DNA from: Euonymus europaeus
Lineage: Eukaryota > Streptophyta > Magnoliopsida > Celastrales > Celastraceae
Length of the DNA stretch: 64,000 nucleotides
NCBI GenBank assembly: GCA_963580455.1
Contig: OY756958.1
Location: forward strand, 3,050,501-3,114,500
Direction of reading: 5' to 3'
Shown: piece by piece, positions 35,201 to 45,871 of the stretch
Position numbering within the stretch: position 1 is the first letter of the stretch
How the letters are laid out: each line of letters begins with the position of its first letter
Made by a program: the position numbers and the translations under genes
Notes under the pieces: model-generated
The model's input: the letters and a program-made list of their open reading frames with translations, nothing else
What the model was told of the DNA's origin: nothing
Databases searched by the model: none

Positions 35201-38200
35201 ATCTGCAAATATCGTTGGTTCTGGAGTCTGGCCGTCATATTAGATGGAAAAATGTTGAGCAGATTTTCACAGTGATTCACCAAAAGAAAATCTAGTTTGC
35301 AAAAGGAATCTGGGGCGAGTTCATTGTGCCATATTCTTTTCAGGTTAACCATATACTCCACGGATAAATATTGAATGGTAGGTAGTTCCACCTATAAAAA
35401 TGATTCCAATTGCATCAGCTAATAATCCAAAAGAATGCAACGCAATACGAACATATTTAAGCTTATTACTCAACCATCAAAGTAATTAAACAAAACAAAC
35501 CTTTTCATTAAAGAGAGGAGGTGTGCGGTCATCATTACTGACTTCCTTTTCATTAAAGATGAACGACTTCAATTCTGGGCAGTTCCTTATCCACATAAAG
35601 GACAAGGATGGAAATTCGATGAAATTTCCTGTGCAGAATCTCTTCAGTTTGGGAAGATCACAGAGATCCAGACCACGCAATTTGGGAAAGACAATATGAC
35701 TGGCAACTCCTTCTATTATCCCTTCCATTAATTCACAATCCCTTACATAAAGTTCTTTGAGTTGAATGAGACTTGCGACCACACCAATAGGGAACAAGAA
35801 CTTTAACTTATTACAACTCGAGACATGCAAATTTCTCAAAGTCTCAAAACAATGTGACATTGCTAGAAGACTGTTGTCCCATATTTTTTCAGTACCAATA
35901 GAAGATAGGACTAACTCCTCCAAGTTGGGAAACACTATCTGCATATAAACCAGAGAATGGTTACATTTGACGAAAAAGATTAAATACTGTCATCTCAACT
36001 AAGTCTTGTAGATCTCTTATAATGTAATTGAGAGACTTCCATTTCCTCCACATAATTATGGATCAAATTCTTGCTTAATCTATTAGATAGTTAAATTTTG
36101 TTACCAACAAAATATATACGATATGTAAAAATATATAAACAGATGCGATAAAAGAATAAGAAAAATACCTTCCCATTTAGAAGTGGGATAAGTTGCATGT
36201 TTTCGGACGACCCTGATGAGTCCCCTGTCTGCAGCCTCGCCTCAGAGCAGAAGCTAGTGATATTCGGTAGAAACTCTAGACTTATTGAGTGTACTTGCTT
36301 TAACTCAATCACAATATCACACCTTCCATCCTCTTCACTTTCACAGAAAATAATCTCCTCCATGTTTTTACACATTGTTACTTGGATTTCTTGCAGTTGC
36401 AAAAGCAGGGATTTGGCAATAGTGAATGAGAAAAGGTTCTTCAACATGTCACAACGGTTCACTTTCAAAGTTCTCAATTTACTAAACGACTCTACTCCAA
36501 GTTGGCCTCGACATATCATCTCAAGGTTAATCAATTCAGAGAGAGACAATACCTCCAAGCTCGAAAAAAAGGTAGGAACCCTTGTGTTTGAGTTTACAAT
36601 GTATTGGAAGTTACGACCCCTTTGGACATGTAAACATCTCAATCTTTGAAAACCTTCACTGTCTAACTTGCAAACACTATTAACACCCTCCAATTCATCG
36701 AGATATAGATCTTCAGTTTTCTTCAGTAATTCCTTGACATTTGGCTTCAAATGAATGCTTGAAGAGAGTTTGAGTTTCAACCTTTGTGAGGTTTCATACC
36801 CGCTAGGCCAGTTCCAGTCCCAATCATCTCCTATTAATATTTTAAAACATTTCAACCTGACTGAGAACAAGTCATTAGGCATAATATTGGAATTCGGTAT
36901 GTGAATATCTAAGCTAGTAAGCTTAGACAACTTCTTCAACTCAACTAGGCAAGCATTTTGACAATTATCTCCTTCAGCCTGCCAGTTTGCAAAGCTTTCA
37001 TCCACAGACAATTCTTCTAATTGAGTCAGCGATGAAATGACATTTCTTGGAATCACTTCGAGATTAATACATCCGCTGACACACAACAGCTTCAAACCAG
37101 TCAATTTCCTAATTTCCTGAGGCAAATGAGAGATGTCTGTCTTCACAAAGCGAAGAACCTCTAGTCCAACCAACTCTCCGATCATGGTCGTATCTTCCAA
37201 CTCACACTTCTCAAGAGAAAGAGTGTGAAGGTTTTCTAGACAACGAAGGGATGGAGGCAAAGATGGAAGTATTATATTCTTAATGTCTAAGACTATAATT
37301 CCTCCCACCCCTTGGAAAAATGAACCAGGAATCTTCAAGTAACGATTTTTGGAATGCAGAATGAATAACTTCAGCTCTGGAGATTCCAACCCTTCTAGTA
37401 ATCTGTGAATATAATTGTGAGGAAAATATATCGAAGAGAACTTTGCATCTGTATTCCTTCTAGGCCATTCTTCCAATTCACCATCAAATTCTTCCATGAA
37501 CATAATATGCTTTTGGCGTGCATATGACACAGCAAACATGCGAACCACATCATGCATTTTCACGGAACCATTTTTTTCACCATCTAATAACAAACACTTG
37601 GATTTGAGGTCTCCAACCAATTTATGCAACTTGTTTCTTCTATCTTCCAAGCAATCAATATCTCGGAAAGAATCAAGGCTCATGCAGTACTTAAACAAAT
37701 CTTCAATAGCATAATCAATATTTACCAATTGACCACAAAGCAAGAACAACTGTTTGATCACATCATTTTTCAAGTGATTGTAACTCAACTCTAGAGCAGA
37801 ATACGCTCGTGCATCGAATTCATCATTTTCAAACTTTTCTAATTGTCGTAAGGCTTCTTCCCAAGTATGTGAATCATTTATATTTCTTAGAGCGCTTGCA
37901 ATTGTGGCAATTAAAATTGGCAAACCAGCACACCTTTTTGCTATTTCAACAGCAAGAGATTGCAAATTGCGAGCTTTCACGACATCACCTGCTGTTTTCT
38001 CAAATAAATTCCAAGCCTCCTTTTCATTTAATGCATCAACCATGATGTTCAAACTGTTAGTACCCATCCTGGTTAATACTTGCCCATCTCTAGATGTCAT
38101 CAATATTTTGCATCCTTTGTGGTCATCCCCGAAAGGTATTCCTAACCCTACCAGATCAAGGCTTGCCCAAATATTATCAAGAATCACTAGACTTTTTGTT

Positions 38201-38958
38201 TCTTTCTGCAATCGTTCACATAACTCGTTGGATTTCCCAACATCTGTCGTAGCACTGAATTTTAATCCCAAGGCATCTGCAATTTCTCCTCGAACCCTTC
38301 CCAAGTCTTGATTTAAAGATACCTCAGAAAAAATAACCACATCAAAAATCCTGTCTACATTGGCTTGTTCAGCAGCTTTCTTCACAAGAGTAGTTTTGCC
38401 CACACCACCCATGCCCCAAACGCCAATGATGCTGACATTAGGATCTTTTAAACCCTTCATAATATCTTCCAAACGGCATGCTCTTGATTCGAAAGTCTCA
38501 TAATCCTTGATGGTTGGAAAAAGTATTCCTTGTGGAGCAGGACGATATGAAACACTAGTAAACTCCCCTGCCAACCGAAGATCGGCTGCGGCCTTTGATT
38601 CGTCCTCAGCTTTCTTACTGAACTGGTATCTTGCCTTCAAATTAGGACAGAACCCAAAGAAACACCCTTTCTTTGCCCTCTCTGTTTCCTCCAAAAAACG
38701 TTCTGCATCCTCATCTACTGTTGTCACGCGCTGTAGCCAGTCTTCAACGTCCCTATGAATCACCTCCATTCCACTCCTGGTTGCACCATCAACAACACGC
38801 TCGATTCTCTCTCTCTTAAGTCTCAGATTATGGAGCTCATGCTTAAAATTATCTACGTTTCTTTTGAAGTGGAACGCATAAGTAATTTGACGCTTAATCC
38901 AACTTGCAGCAGGAGCAGCCACCTGGTCTGCAACAATGGGAGCAACAATCTCGGCCAT
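32296..38958 (-). CDS. NLR2: CC-NB-ARC-LRR resistance protein, intact (about 1,562 aa)
   Basis: Exons: 38958-36169, 35938-35501, 35391-34762 and 33126-32296, all phase 0 with GT-AG borders. Start ATG 38958 (AAATGGCC, MAEIVAPIVADQV). Residues 1-170 form a coiled-coil without an EDVID motif, as in the RPS2/RPS5-like CNL group. NB-ARC: P-loop GMGGVGKTT 182-190, kinase-2 LVILDNIW 257-264, RNBS-B CKILMTSR 283-290, GLPI 345-348, MHDVV 468-472. LRRs of irregular type follow from about 540 to the end. Intracellular immune receptor: ADP/ATP switch, effector sensing by the LRR (family knowledge). No stop or frameshift was seen. The end is uncertain: the frame stops at 32296, but a donor at 32358 could join the IQ exon. 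Confidence 0.92.
33630..34735. mobile_element. AT-rich insertion in NLR2 intron 3
   Basis: NLR1 and NLR3 introns share sequence across this position; NLR2 instead has about 1.1 kb of unrelated DNA. It contains AATCCTCTGAATTT and its complement several times in both orientations, suggesting a foldback or MITE-like element. Runs of CCTAAAC-like sequence at 34085-34440 resemble degenerate telomere repeats but are irregular. Termini and target duplication could not be fixed. Confidence 0.5.
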
Positions 38959-39009
38959 TTCCCAAAAGTTTTCTTTAGAGTCAAACACAGAGTGAAACAG
39001 TGTTACTGA

Positions 39010-39120
39010 CTATAAAAAGATATGGAAGTAAATGAGAAATACTAATAAGGATTCTTTTTTTAAGAGTTGATAAACAGAAGGAAGAAATTATAGAGACAAA
39101 CGGATAAAAAATGGACATAC
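39010..39120 (-). other. NLR2 5'-UTR intron (111 bp)
   Basis: Donor GGCAAAG|GTATGTCC at 39120 and acceptor TTTTTATAG at 39010, identical in position and length to NLR1. The first leader exon lies upstream, roughly 39121-39260. Confidence 0.7.
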
Positions 39121-39282
39121 CTTTGCCAAATATTAATGATGCGAAGCTTTGATGGTTTGAGTCTTTTGTATTCTTTAATTTTGGTTGTCAAAAACTGGAA
39201 ATGATGCAGCAATCAGAAATTAAGAGTAGGAAGTTGAGAATAAAGTTTGAAGAAGGTAAATTTGCAGAGCAGAAGCACAGTG

Positions 39283-39298
39283 GAGATATATATATATT
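39283..39298 (-). promoter_or_regulatory. Candidate NLR2 TATA region
   Basis: The minus strand reads AAATATATATATATCTCC about 160-175 bp before the 5'-UTR donor. NLR1 has only a short ATATAT at the same place, and NLR3 has lost it (AGAGAAATG). The start of transcription is not known. Confidence 0.45.
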
Positions 39299-39419
39299 TG
39301 AAGAAATGAGGATAGAGCATGAAAAGAAAGGTAGAAAGTAGAAAAATCAATGCAAAGACTTACAAAAATAAGTGTGAAAGCACTGCTAAGACTAGAAAAA
39401 TCAACGTGAAGACTCAAAA

Positions 39420-40408
39420 AAATGTGACGGGTTTAAGTATTGAAATAATCATCAGTTTGACACTGATACAGAGTAGAAGAAAGAGTTGACGATCGGAGGG
39501 GCTGAGGTGAGGTGAGGGAATTACCTGGTCGGGCAGGCCCTAAAGAAAGAGTTGACGATCGGTGGAAGAAACGTAGACGCTGGTTGGCTGGAGCAGTGGA
39601 GCCTAGAATCTGTCTGGAGAAGCCGAGAAGTGCAGATCGGAAGAAACGAAGACGCTGGCAGAATTGCAGATGTAAATACTAAATATAGACGTTGGACGAC
39701 ACTCAGCAGGATGGGCACGGCTGGATACAGAGTAGAAGAAAGTAGTAATATTCGCTGAAGAAAAAAAAGTCAACAATAATGAGAAGGCGATGGCTATGGC
39801 AATATGCATGACAGTTGTATGAGTAGGGTCCATTCTAATTGACTCCTGCCCTGCGATGTGAATATCTCTATCTTCTTCTTTTTTAATTTAATTTAATTTT
39901 ATGGAATGCGGCATCTTTTCTTAAATATAACATATCATGATTTTTGTGGGTTTGATCCTTCTTTTAATATTATTTCAAAATGATATTGGTCACTTATTTT
40001 TGATTATCTAAAAGACCATTACACCTTTTTAAAACCGAATTTCATTTTTTCAAATCTCATCGAAAACCAAATTTTAAAAATAAATAAATTATGAAACCTA
40101 AACCACATCTAAAGAAATCGAACCAAATGAAAATTTTCGGTTTGATTTTCGAGTCGGCTTTCAATTTGGGTTTGTTTTTAACACCCCCGAGAGCATTCAA
40201 GCCAATTGGCCATCTGGGTCCCTCTATGATGCACAATAATAGAGTTGATTTTTCAAAGGCAATTGACCACTCTTCTTTGTGGTTCTCCAAATACAATTCC
40301 TTGGATTCCCTGGCGAAAGAGACAATATATTAATGAAAGTTGTATGTACCATTAGGGTCCATTCTCATTTAATCATGCATGTGAATATCTATCTTCTTGG
40401 GACACTAT
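39420..40408. repeat. NLR2 upstream flank, paralogous to 7630-8470
   Basis: Shares with the NLR1 upstream DNA the run from AGTATTGAAATAATCAT to the AACCGAATTTCATTTTTTC region. Further short modules (TCAAGCCAATTGG...CATCTGGGTCCC, 40197-40225) recur at 52132 and 53208. No gene seen. Confidence 0.6.
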
Positions 40409-41086
40409 GGGTCCGTTTGTTATCCAATTGTATTTCACAGCTTTAAGCTGTAAAAAATGCTGTGCTTTAAGCTGTAAAAAATGCTGTGTAAAAAGTTGTG
40501 GAGCCCATAGCTTTAAGCTGTGTAAAATGTTGTGGGGTGTTTGGTTCACTTTTTTAACATTAGCTTTTTGTTTTGATATTTTATATGAAATGACATAAAA
40601 GGGCATTGTAATAAAAGATTAAGAATATGAAATAAAAAGTTTAAATTAGACACATAAATATACTAGAGTTCTTACATAACATTTTATAAATATTTGTTAC
40701 ACACACATTTTTTTTTATAAATACTAATGTGCATTAAATAGTAAATTAGTTAACACAATTCTTCAAATTGTAAACCATACTATAATAAGCAAATAGACTA
40801 TCCATTAATTTCTCTAGAAAATAAATATAACTACAGCAAATCGAAGCTATTTCGATTCTGGGAAATTGAAGCAGTGGCTGAGATTGAGAGGACTCGAGGA
40901 CAAATTAGGGAATAGAATTGATGCATAATACAAAACGCAATGAAAAGCTGTTGCTTCACCGCGTTTTAATTTGCACAGCATTTATGCGGTCCGAAACTCT
41001 AATCTGGCATTGAGTGTTTGGCATCAACCGCGTTTCGTGTGGGTCCCACAGCTTTAAGCTGTGGGAAACGCCAAACAAACGGAGCC
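40409..41086. mobile_element. Harbinger-derived MITE, 678 bp
   Basis: Termini GGGTCCGTTTGTTATCCAAT and, reverse-complemented, GGCTCCGTTTGTTTGGCG match the full element at 18094-20669, as do the subterminal AGCTTTAAGCTGT palindromes. TAT flanks both ends (40406-40408, 41087-41089). There is no transposase. It is probably an internal-deletion derivative of the same family. 41087-41890 holds unique non-coding DNA. Confidence 0.8.
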
Positions 41087-41703
41087 TATGTTTTTACGTT
41101 TCTTTACCAATTGTGCTTTTTCCGTTTGTAGTCCGAGCACATCCAAAGCATAATAAGACAGCATATAAGTCAACGTATACGTTCTGTTCTGTCAAATAGA
41201 GAATTGTTGTTGGATTTCCTCTATCCATCGGGTAGGAGAGAGTGACCACATATTTATTTTTTTCCAACTAATGCAGTCAGGTCTCTAACCTTTTCAAAAA
41301 AATTAATAAGAGGGGTCCACCGACATTGAGTTGCATTATTGTGCAAACATGATACAGTTAATTTGATATGACTTGCCTTGTGACAACAAGGTTTGTCATT
41401 TGCGTGATTTTCAATGTTACAAATTCATCCCCTGATACATTGCTTCGAGACATAAAATATATATATATATATGGCGGCTGTAATCGGAGTCGGATTCTTT
41501 GTGATCGGAGTCGCGTTTGAGAAAACCTATCTACCCGATATTGCTAGAGAAGACTGAAGAGTGGAGAAGAACAAAAAATGGGTCCGATCCGTGATTTTGT
41601 TTGGTTTTTAATCTGTACCGTTCATCATATCCAACGGTTGAAAACTAAGGCCCGTAAAGAATGACAACCACGGGCGTGCGTATGAGAGCTTTTTCGTATA
41701 TAC

Positions 41704-41735
<32 letters not shown>

Positions 41736-41890
41736 ATGTATGTATGAGAAAGTGCGAAAGAAGTAATGGCAGTTCACCAAACTTTCTAAATATTGATTTT
41801 AATTCCTTTCTCATATAAGGTTTGTTTGGAGGAGAGATAAATAATTAAATACAGTTTTATAATAATTCTTTTCCAGCTTTCTTCTTCCTT

Positions 41891-44330
41891 TCTCATATAT
41901 AAGAGGAAGGGCTACAACTATCATATTTAAGGTTTCTCAAATTTTGTTGTTAATATGCTGTAAAATGGTCATCTTTGCAAATCCTAAAAATTGGACGAAT
42001 TATGCAACAGCAAAAGGAGTATTTTCGATGCATAATATAGTCGGTCCATTTATCATCTTTTGTGACAGAGTTGGGAGTATATATGAGACTACAAGAAGCC
42101 AAATAAATAGCACAAAAACTTAAACTCCAAATGATAAATACGTTAATCAGATTGTTTGCCACTATTTTAAAGCCATGACAAGCCCATAAGAATAAAAAGA
42201 TGCTCAGGCCCAGTTCATTAATTGGCATTATAAATCAGCTTCTCAAGAAATCAGATACTATGGATTTGGAAAAACAGAAAGTACCAAGCAACTGATAAGC
42301 TCCGTTAATAACCCCTTTTGCCTTTTTAACCCTTTGGCCTTACCAGTTCGGCAGTTTCCACTGAACTTCCCAATTACCATTTACCAACAACTCCATAATT
42401 GATTCCCAAAACCATTGCACAAACCCAATATCAAGTCATGAAAATAGAAACAAACTCAAAATTAAACATTCCAAGAAGCATAAAATAAATTACTCAAAAC
42501 ACCAAACCTTCGAAAGCCACGATCTTGAATCACAAAAAGCCACAAAAATAAAGGGTACCTTGCACTCAATTAGGCAAGAACAAGAACTCACTTTAAACTT
42601 GGATTCAGGCTAAGCAATGGAAGATTTCGAGGGGAATGATTGGTTCAAGAGTATGGAGCAGGGCTGCTGGTGCGGTTCGCGACCTAGTTTTTTCTTTCCA
42701 TTGTTTTTTTGTGTCTCTCTCGTCTCTCATCTCTGTTACAGAGATCTATTTTATTTTATTTTTTTAACAAAAAAAAATTTTGGCCCCAAAGATTGGGCCG
42801 TTGCCCAGGCTGGCCGGCCTGGCCAGCCTAAGGGCCGGGCTTGTTTGAAAGAGACGATTGTTGATTAGGAGTAGTTTTGATATAATCTGAGAATGTGTGT
42901 TAAATAAATTAGTAAAAATATACTGATAACACGAATAGTTGTCCAATGTTTATTAAATTGGGATTCAATTGAGATAGTCACGGTGAAATCATGTGCTCTA
43001 TTGTTTTCTAATATTGATGCTTGTTTCACTTGTTTCGATTAATTAGTTTTCATCAATTCGTTCTTCAATTATTCAAACTCAATTTTGTATTTAGGTACTG
43101 TTTGTGATTTAATTAGTAGTCTATAGGTTATTCTATTAAATCGTTTTTGAGGGTTCGATATTCAGTCTTTGATCACTATATTACTTGTTTGCGATTTCGT
43201 GCTCTTGCGAATAATTTTCAAAACAGTTGGCAGTGTGTGTAGTTTGATTGACGAGGTTGTGCAATTTATTTCATTATATCGATCTTTTTTATTTATCATT
43301 TGTAGGCTGACAAGTTATGTAAAAGTATCAACCCAGATCATCTCTCTAACATTGGCATTTAAGGCATCTGCTAAGGCCCAAGAGTCATAATTACCATGCC
43401 TGCTTGACTGCTTCTATGAGAGAAGAATCGTTCCCGGGCTTTTCAGCCTACTCAATGCTGTGATATCTCTGTCATGGCTGCTATTCATATGATGCAATTT
43501 TTGACGTCATAGGGTATCCCATATTTGACGTCTTTAAAAAGCAGTAATAGTATATGAGCACATGAGATGTTTTCTCTTGGATATGTGATTTTGAGTGAAC
43601 AGGCCATCAACTTGCCCTCCATATTTTCTGTAATCCATCTACTCTACTTACTATTTCCCCTATATGTAGCCCAATGTACTTCAAAATTATTTTCTCATCC
43701 CTTTCCTGCTTGCTGTGAGATGAGCAGCATGAGCATCTTTATCAGCCAACTACTTCATCAAAAACTCTTCAATTCAATTAATCAAACATTTTTTCAGGCG
43801 CATAGTGAAATATCAAGTTGCCAAAACAAAACTGTATTAATTTTCTACCAACAAAATCGTAAAGGCTTTCCTCTATGGGTTTTTCCCCTGAATTTAGGTT
43901 AGCGGCAGCATATTTCATACAAAAGTTCATTTTTTTCGTCATCGCTTAGAGGCTTGTGGCCCTGCGTTTGGTAATTTTTTGTAGTGTACACTGTATTTTT
44001 ATAATGTGCTTTGTTTCTTTTTGTAACTGCTAAAAGCCTAAAATCATTTTGATGAACTACTTAATCATATTAGTCACAGGGGTGAATCTATAAATACATA
44101 GAAAACTCTACTTACGTACAGTATAAACTACAAGTTGTTGCTCTTCATATATACCAGAATGAGCGGGGAAAAAGTACATTTTATGAGCTTACCTAAATTT
44201 GCAGCTTCTTATGTTGCTAGGTGATCAAAATCTTGCAGAAAGTCACAAATTTCGGCAAAATGAATGCACACCAAATCCTGATAAAATGCCACACCAGGTT
44301 TTCAATCAGCCATTCAATGAATATATATAT
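41891..44330. repeat. Duplicated intergenic flank (NLR3 side), with empty TE sites
   Basis: Paralogous to 15560-18093 plus 20670-20722 plus 30339-30480. It lacks both the Harbinger (site at 44061) and the LINE (site at 44098-44113), so it preserves the pre-insertion sequence. It contains stretches (43270-43619, 43720-43835) missing from the other copy. A diverged copy of the 17113 ORF starts at 42617. Confidence 0.75.
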
Positions 44331-44394
44331 GTATGTATGTATGACGAAGCATATTATAGGATCATTGTGACCAAACAAAATTTATTTCGATGTC

Positions 44395-45050
44395 ATACCT
44401 CTTTCACTAGACTATGGTCCCCGATGCCGCATGAACTCAAAACCCCAACTTCTTTATTTTTGAGTTATCCAGTTATCCGGTTCTCGCGAGTACATCAAAT
44501 GCGCACCGTTTTATTTTTTCTTAGTCTAGACAGGGGTGAATCCAAGAATTTATGTCAGGAATAAAAGCTTTATCTCTTCGCATCGACATCATCAACTCTA
44601 GAGGGCCATCAGCGACCCAAGGCCGTGACTCTTTCCTTTTGAATAGCCTCTTTTGCCAAATAATGGACACGCTAGTTACCACTTCTCCTCACGTGGGGTA
44701 CTCTCCAACCCATGGTACTCATTAACCTGCATTGCATCACCCTCACAATTCCATTCTTTGGATAGATAGCAGTGCGAATGATCTTTTATACGACATCTGT
44801 TGAAAAAATCAGGTTGATCAAGGAATGATTCCGCCACCCAGAATCAGCATCCACAAGAGACCACACACGGCCATTCTCATTAAAACCATATTAACTAAAA
44901 ATGGGCGACCATGAAAGAAACAGCCTACCCACTTATCCCTCCATACCCTCACGAATGAACCATTCCCGACATGCCATGTTAGCTCTTATTGAATAAGCTT
45001 TCTTGCTCTAAGAATACTCTTCCAGACATAAGAACTGTTGAATATAAAGA
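44395..45050 (-). pseudogene. LINE fragment (zf-RVT region of ORF2)
   Basis: On the minus strand one frame reads SYVWKSILRARKLIQ, a stop, ELTWHVGNGSFVRVWRDKW, and further on VWSLVDADSGWRNHSLI. This is the region after reverse transcriptase in plant L1 ORF2. It has stops and no ends. It is a different LINE family from that at 20723-30338 and interrupts the NLR3 downstream block. Confidence 0.7.
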
Positions 45051-45059
45051 ACATGTTTA

Positions 45060-45540
45060 TGAATGACTCTCTTCAAATTTAGGAGTTCGCCAATTCAGAA
45101 TTGAAAGAGGTAACAGTACAACACTCCACCTCTCACAGAATGAAAGTCCGTGGATTCGATTCTACTAGATAGCATGAGCGTACTTGCAATTATGGAAGGA
45201 AAAAAGAAAAAGAAAGAAATATTTGCAGCATGCATCTTCACTGGATAGACGGAAAGCTTAAGTTGCCACCTTCATCCTTAAAGAGCGGCAATGTTGGAAC
45301 CTGAATTTTTTGAATCCAGAAATAAAACACAATTATGTTATAAACACAAATTAATGATCCAAATAACTCGTTAGTCATTTGTAAAAGTACATGTGCTGCT
45401 CACCTGACGACGCATTTTTCAAATCTCGGATATATGGGTACTCCTGTGAACATCAATTCAAAGCAATATCTCCTTTCAAGCTTTCAAATTTTTTTCTTGC
45501 ATTATTTCCTGCAGAATTGCAAAAGGCGTGTGCAACGAAT
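45060..45540. repeat. Duplicated block downstream of NLR3
   Basis: Continues the 31500-31980 type of sequence after the LINE fragment, including the exon-like EYPYIRDLKNASSG segment on the minus strand at about 45405-45450. Confidence 0.6.
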
Positions 45541-45650
45541 AAATTATACATATTAGCGAGTGAAGAGGGAAAGAATTGAAGCCAAGTAATTGCAAAGATT
45601 AACACTTGATATATTGAAATAGCTTATTACATATATTTCTGATAACTTAC

Positions 45651-45750
45651 CTCTCACTGCAGACTGTATTACTATGGAAGCCGTCCGCAATGCAATGAAA
45701 TCCCTACGAGCAACGTGCGTTCGAAATTGGCGCTGGATTCTGATGGCCAT
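45651..45750 (-). pseudogene. Two-IQ-motif exon, copy next to NLR3
   Basis: Same 100 bp and same splice borders as 32079-32178; the encoded residues IQRQFRTHVARR and VIQSAVR are unchanged. An NLR3 exon 4 donor at 45940 (GAAAGG|GTACAC) would join it in frame across 190 bp. Confidence 0.6.
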
Positions 45751-45871
45751 CTGAAAGCGGAGCCAATCAACCCATACAATAATTAAAACCAGAATGCAAG
45801 TTCCGTTGTAGTAGGAAACCAAAGAGAAGGTCATCGAGTTCATTATGGTAGGAAAGAAATGGTCAAATTAC

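Noticed and set aside
38958..38988. Ten-codon upstream extension of the NLR frame (also at NLR1 and NLR3)
   Set aside because: The extension begins at a GTG, not ATG; the first ATG in good context is at MAEIV, which is conserved in all copies and lies after a spliced leader.
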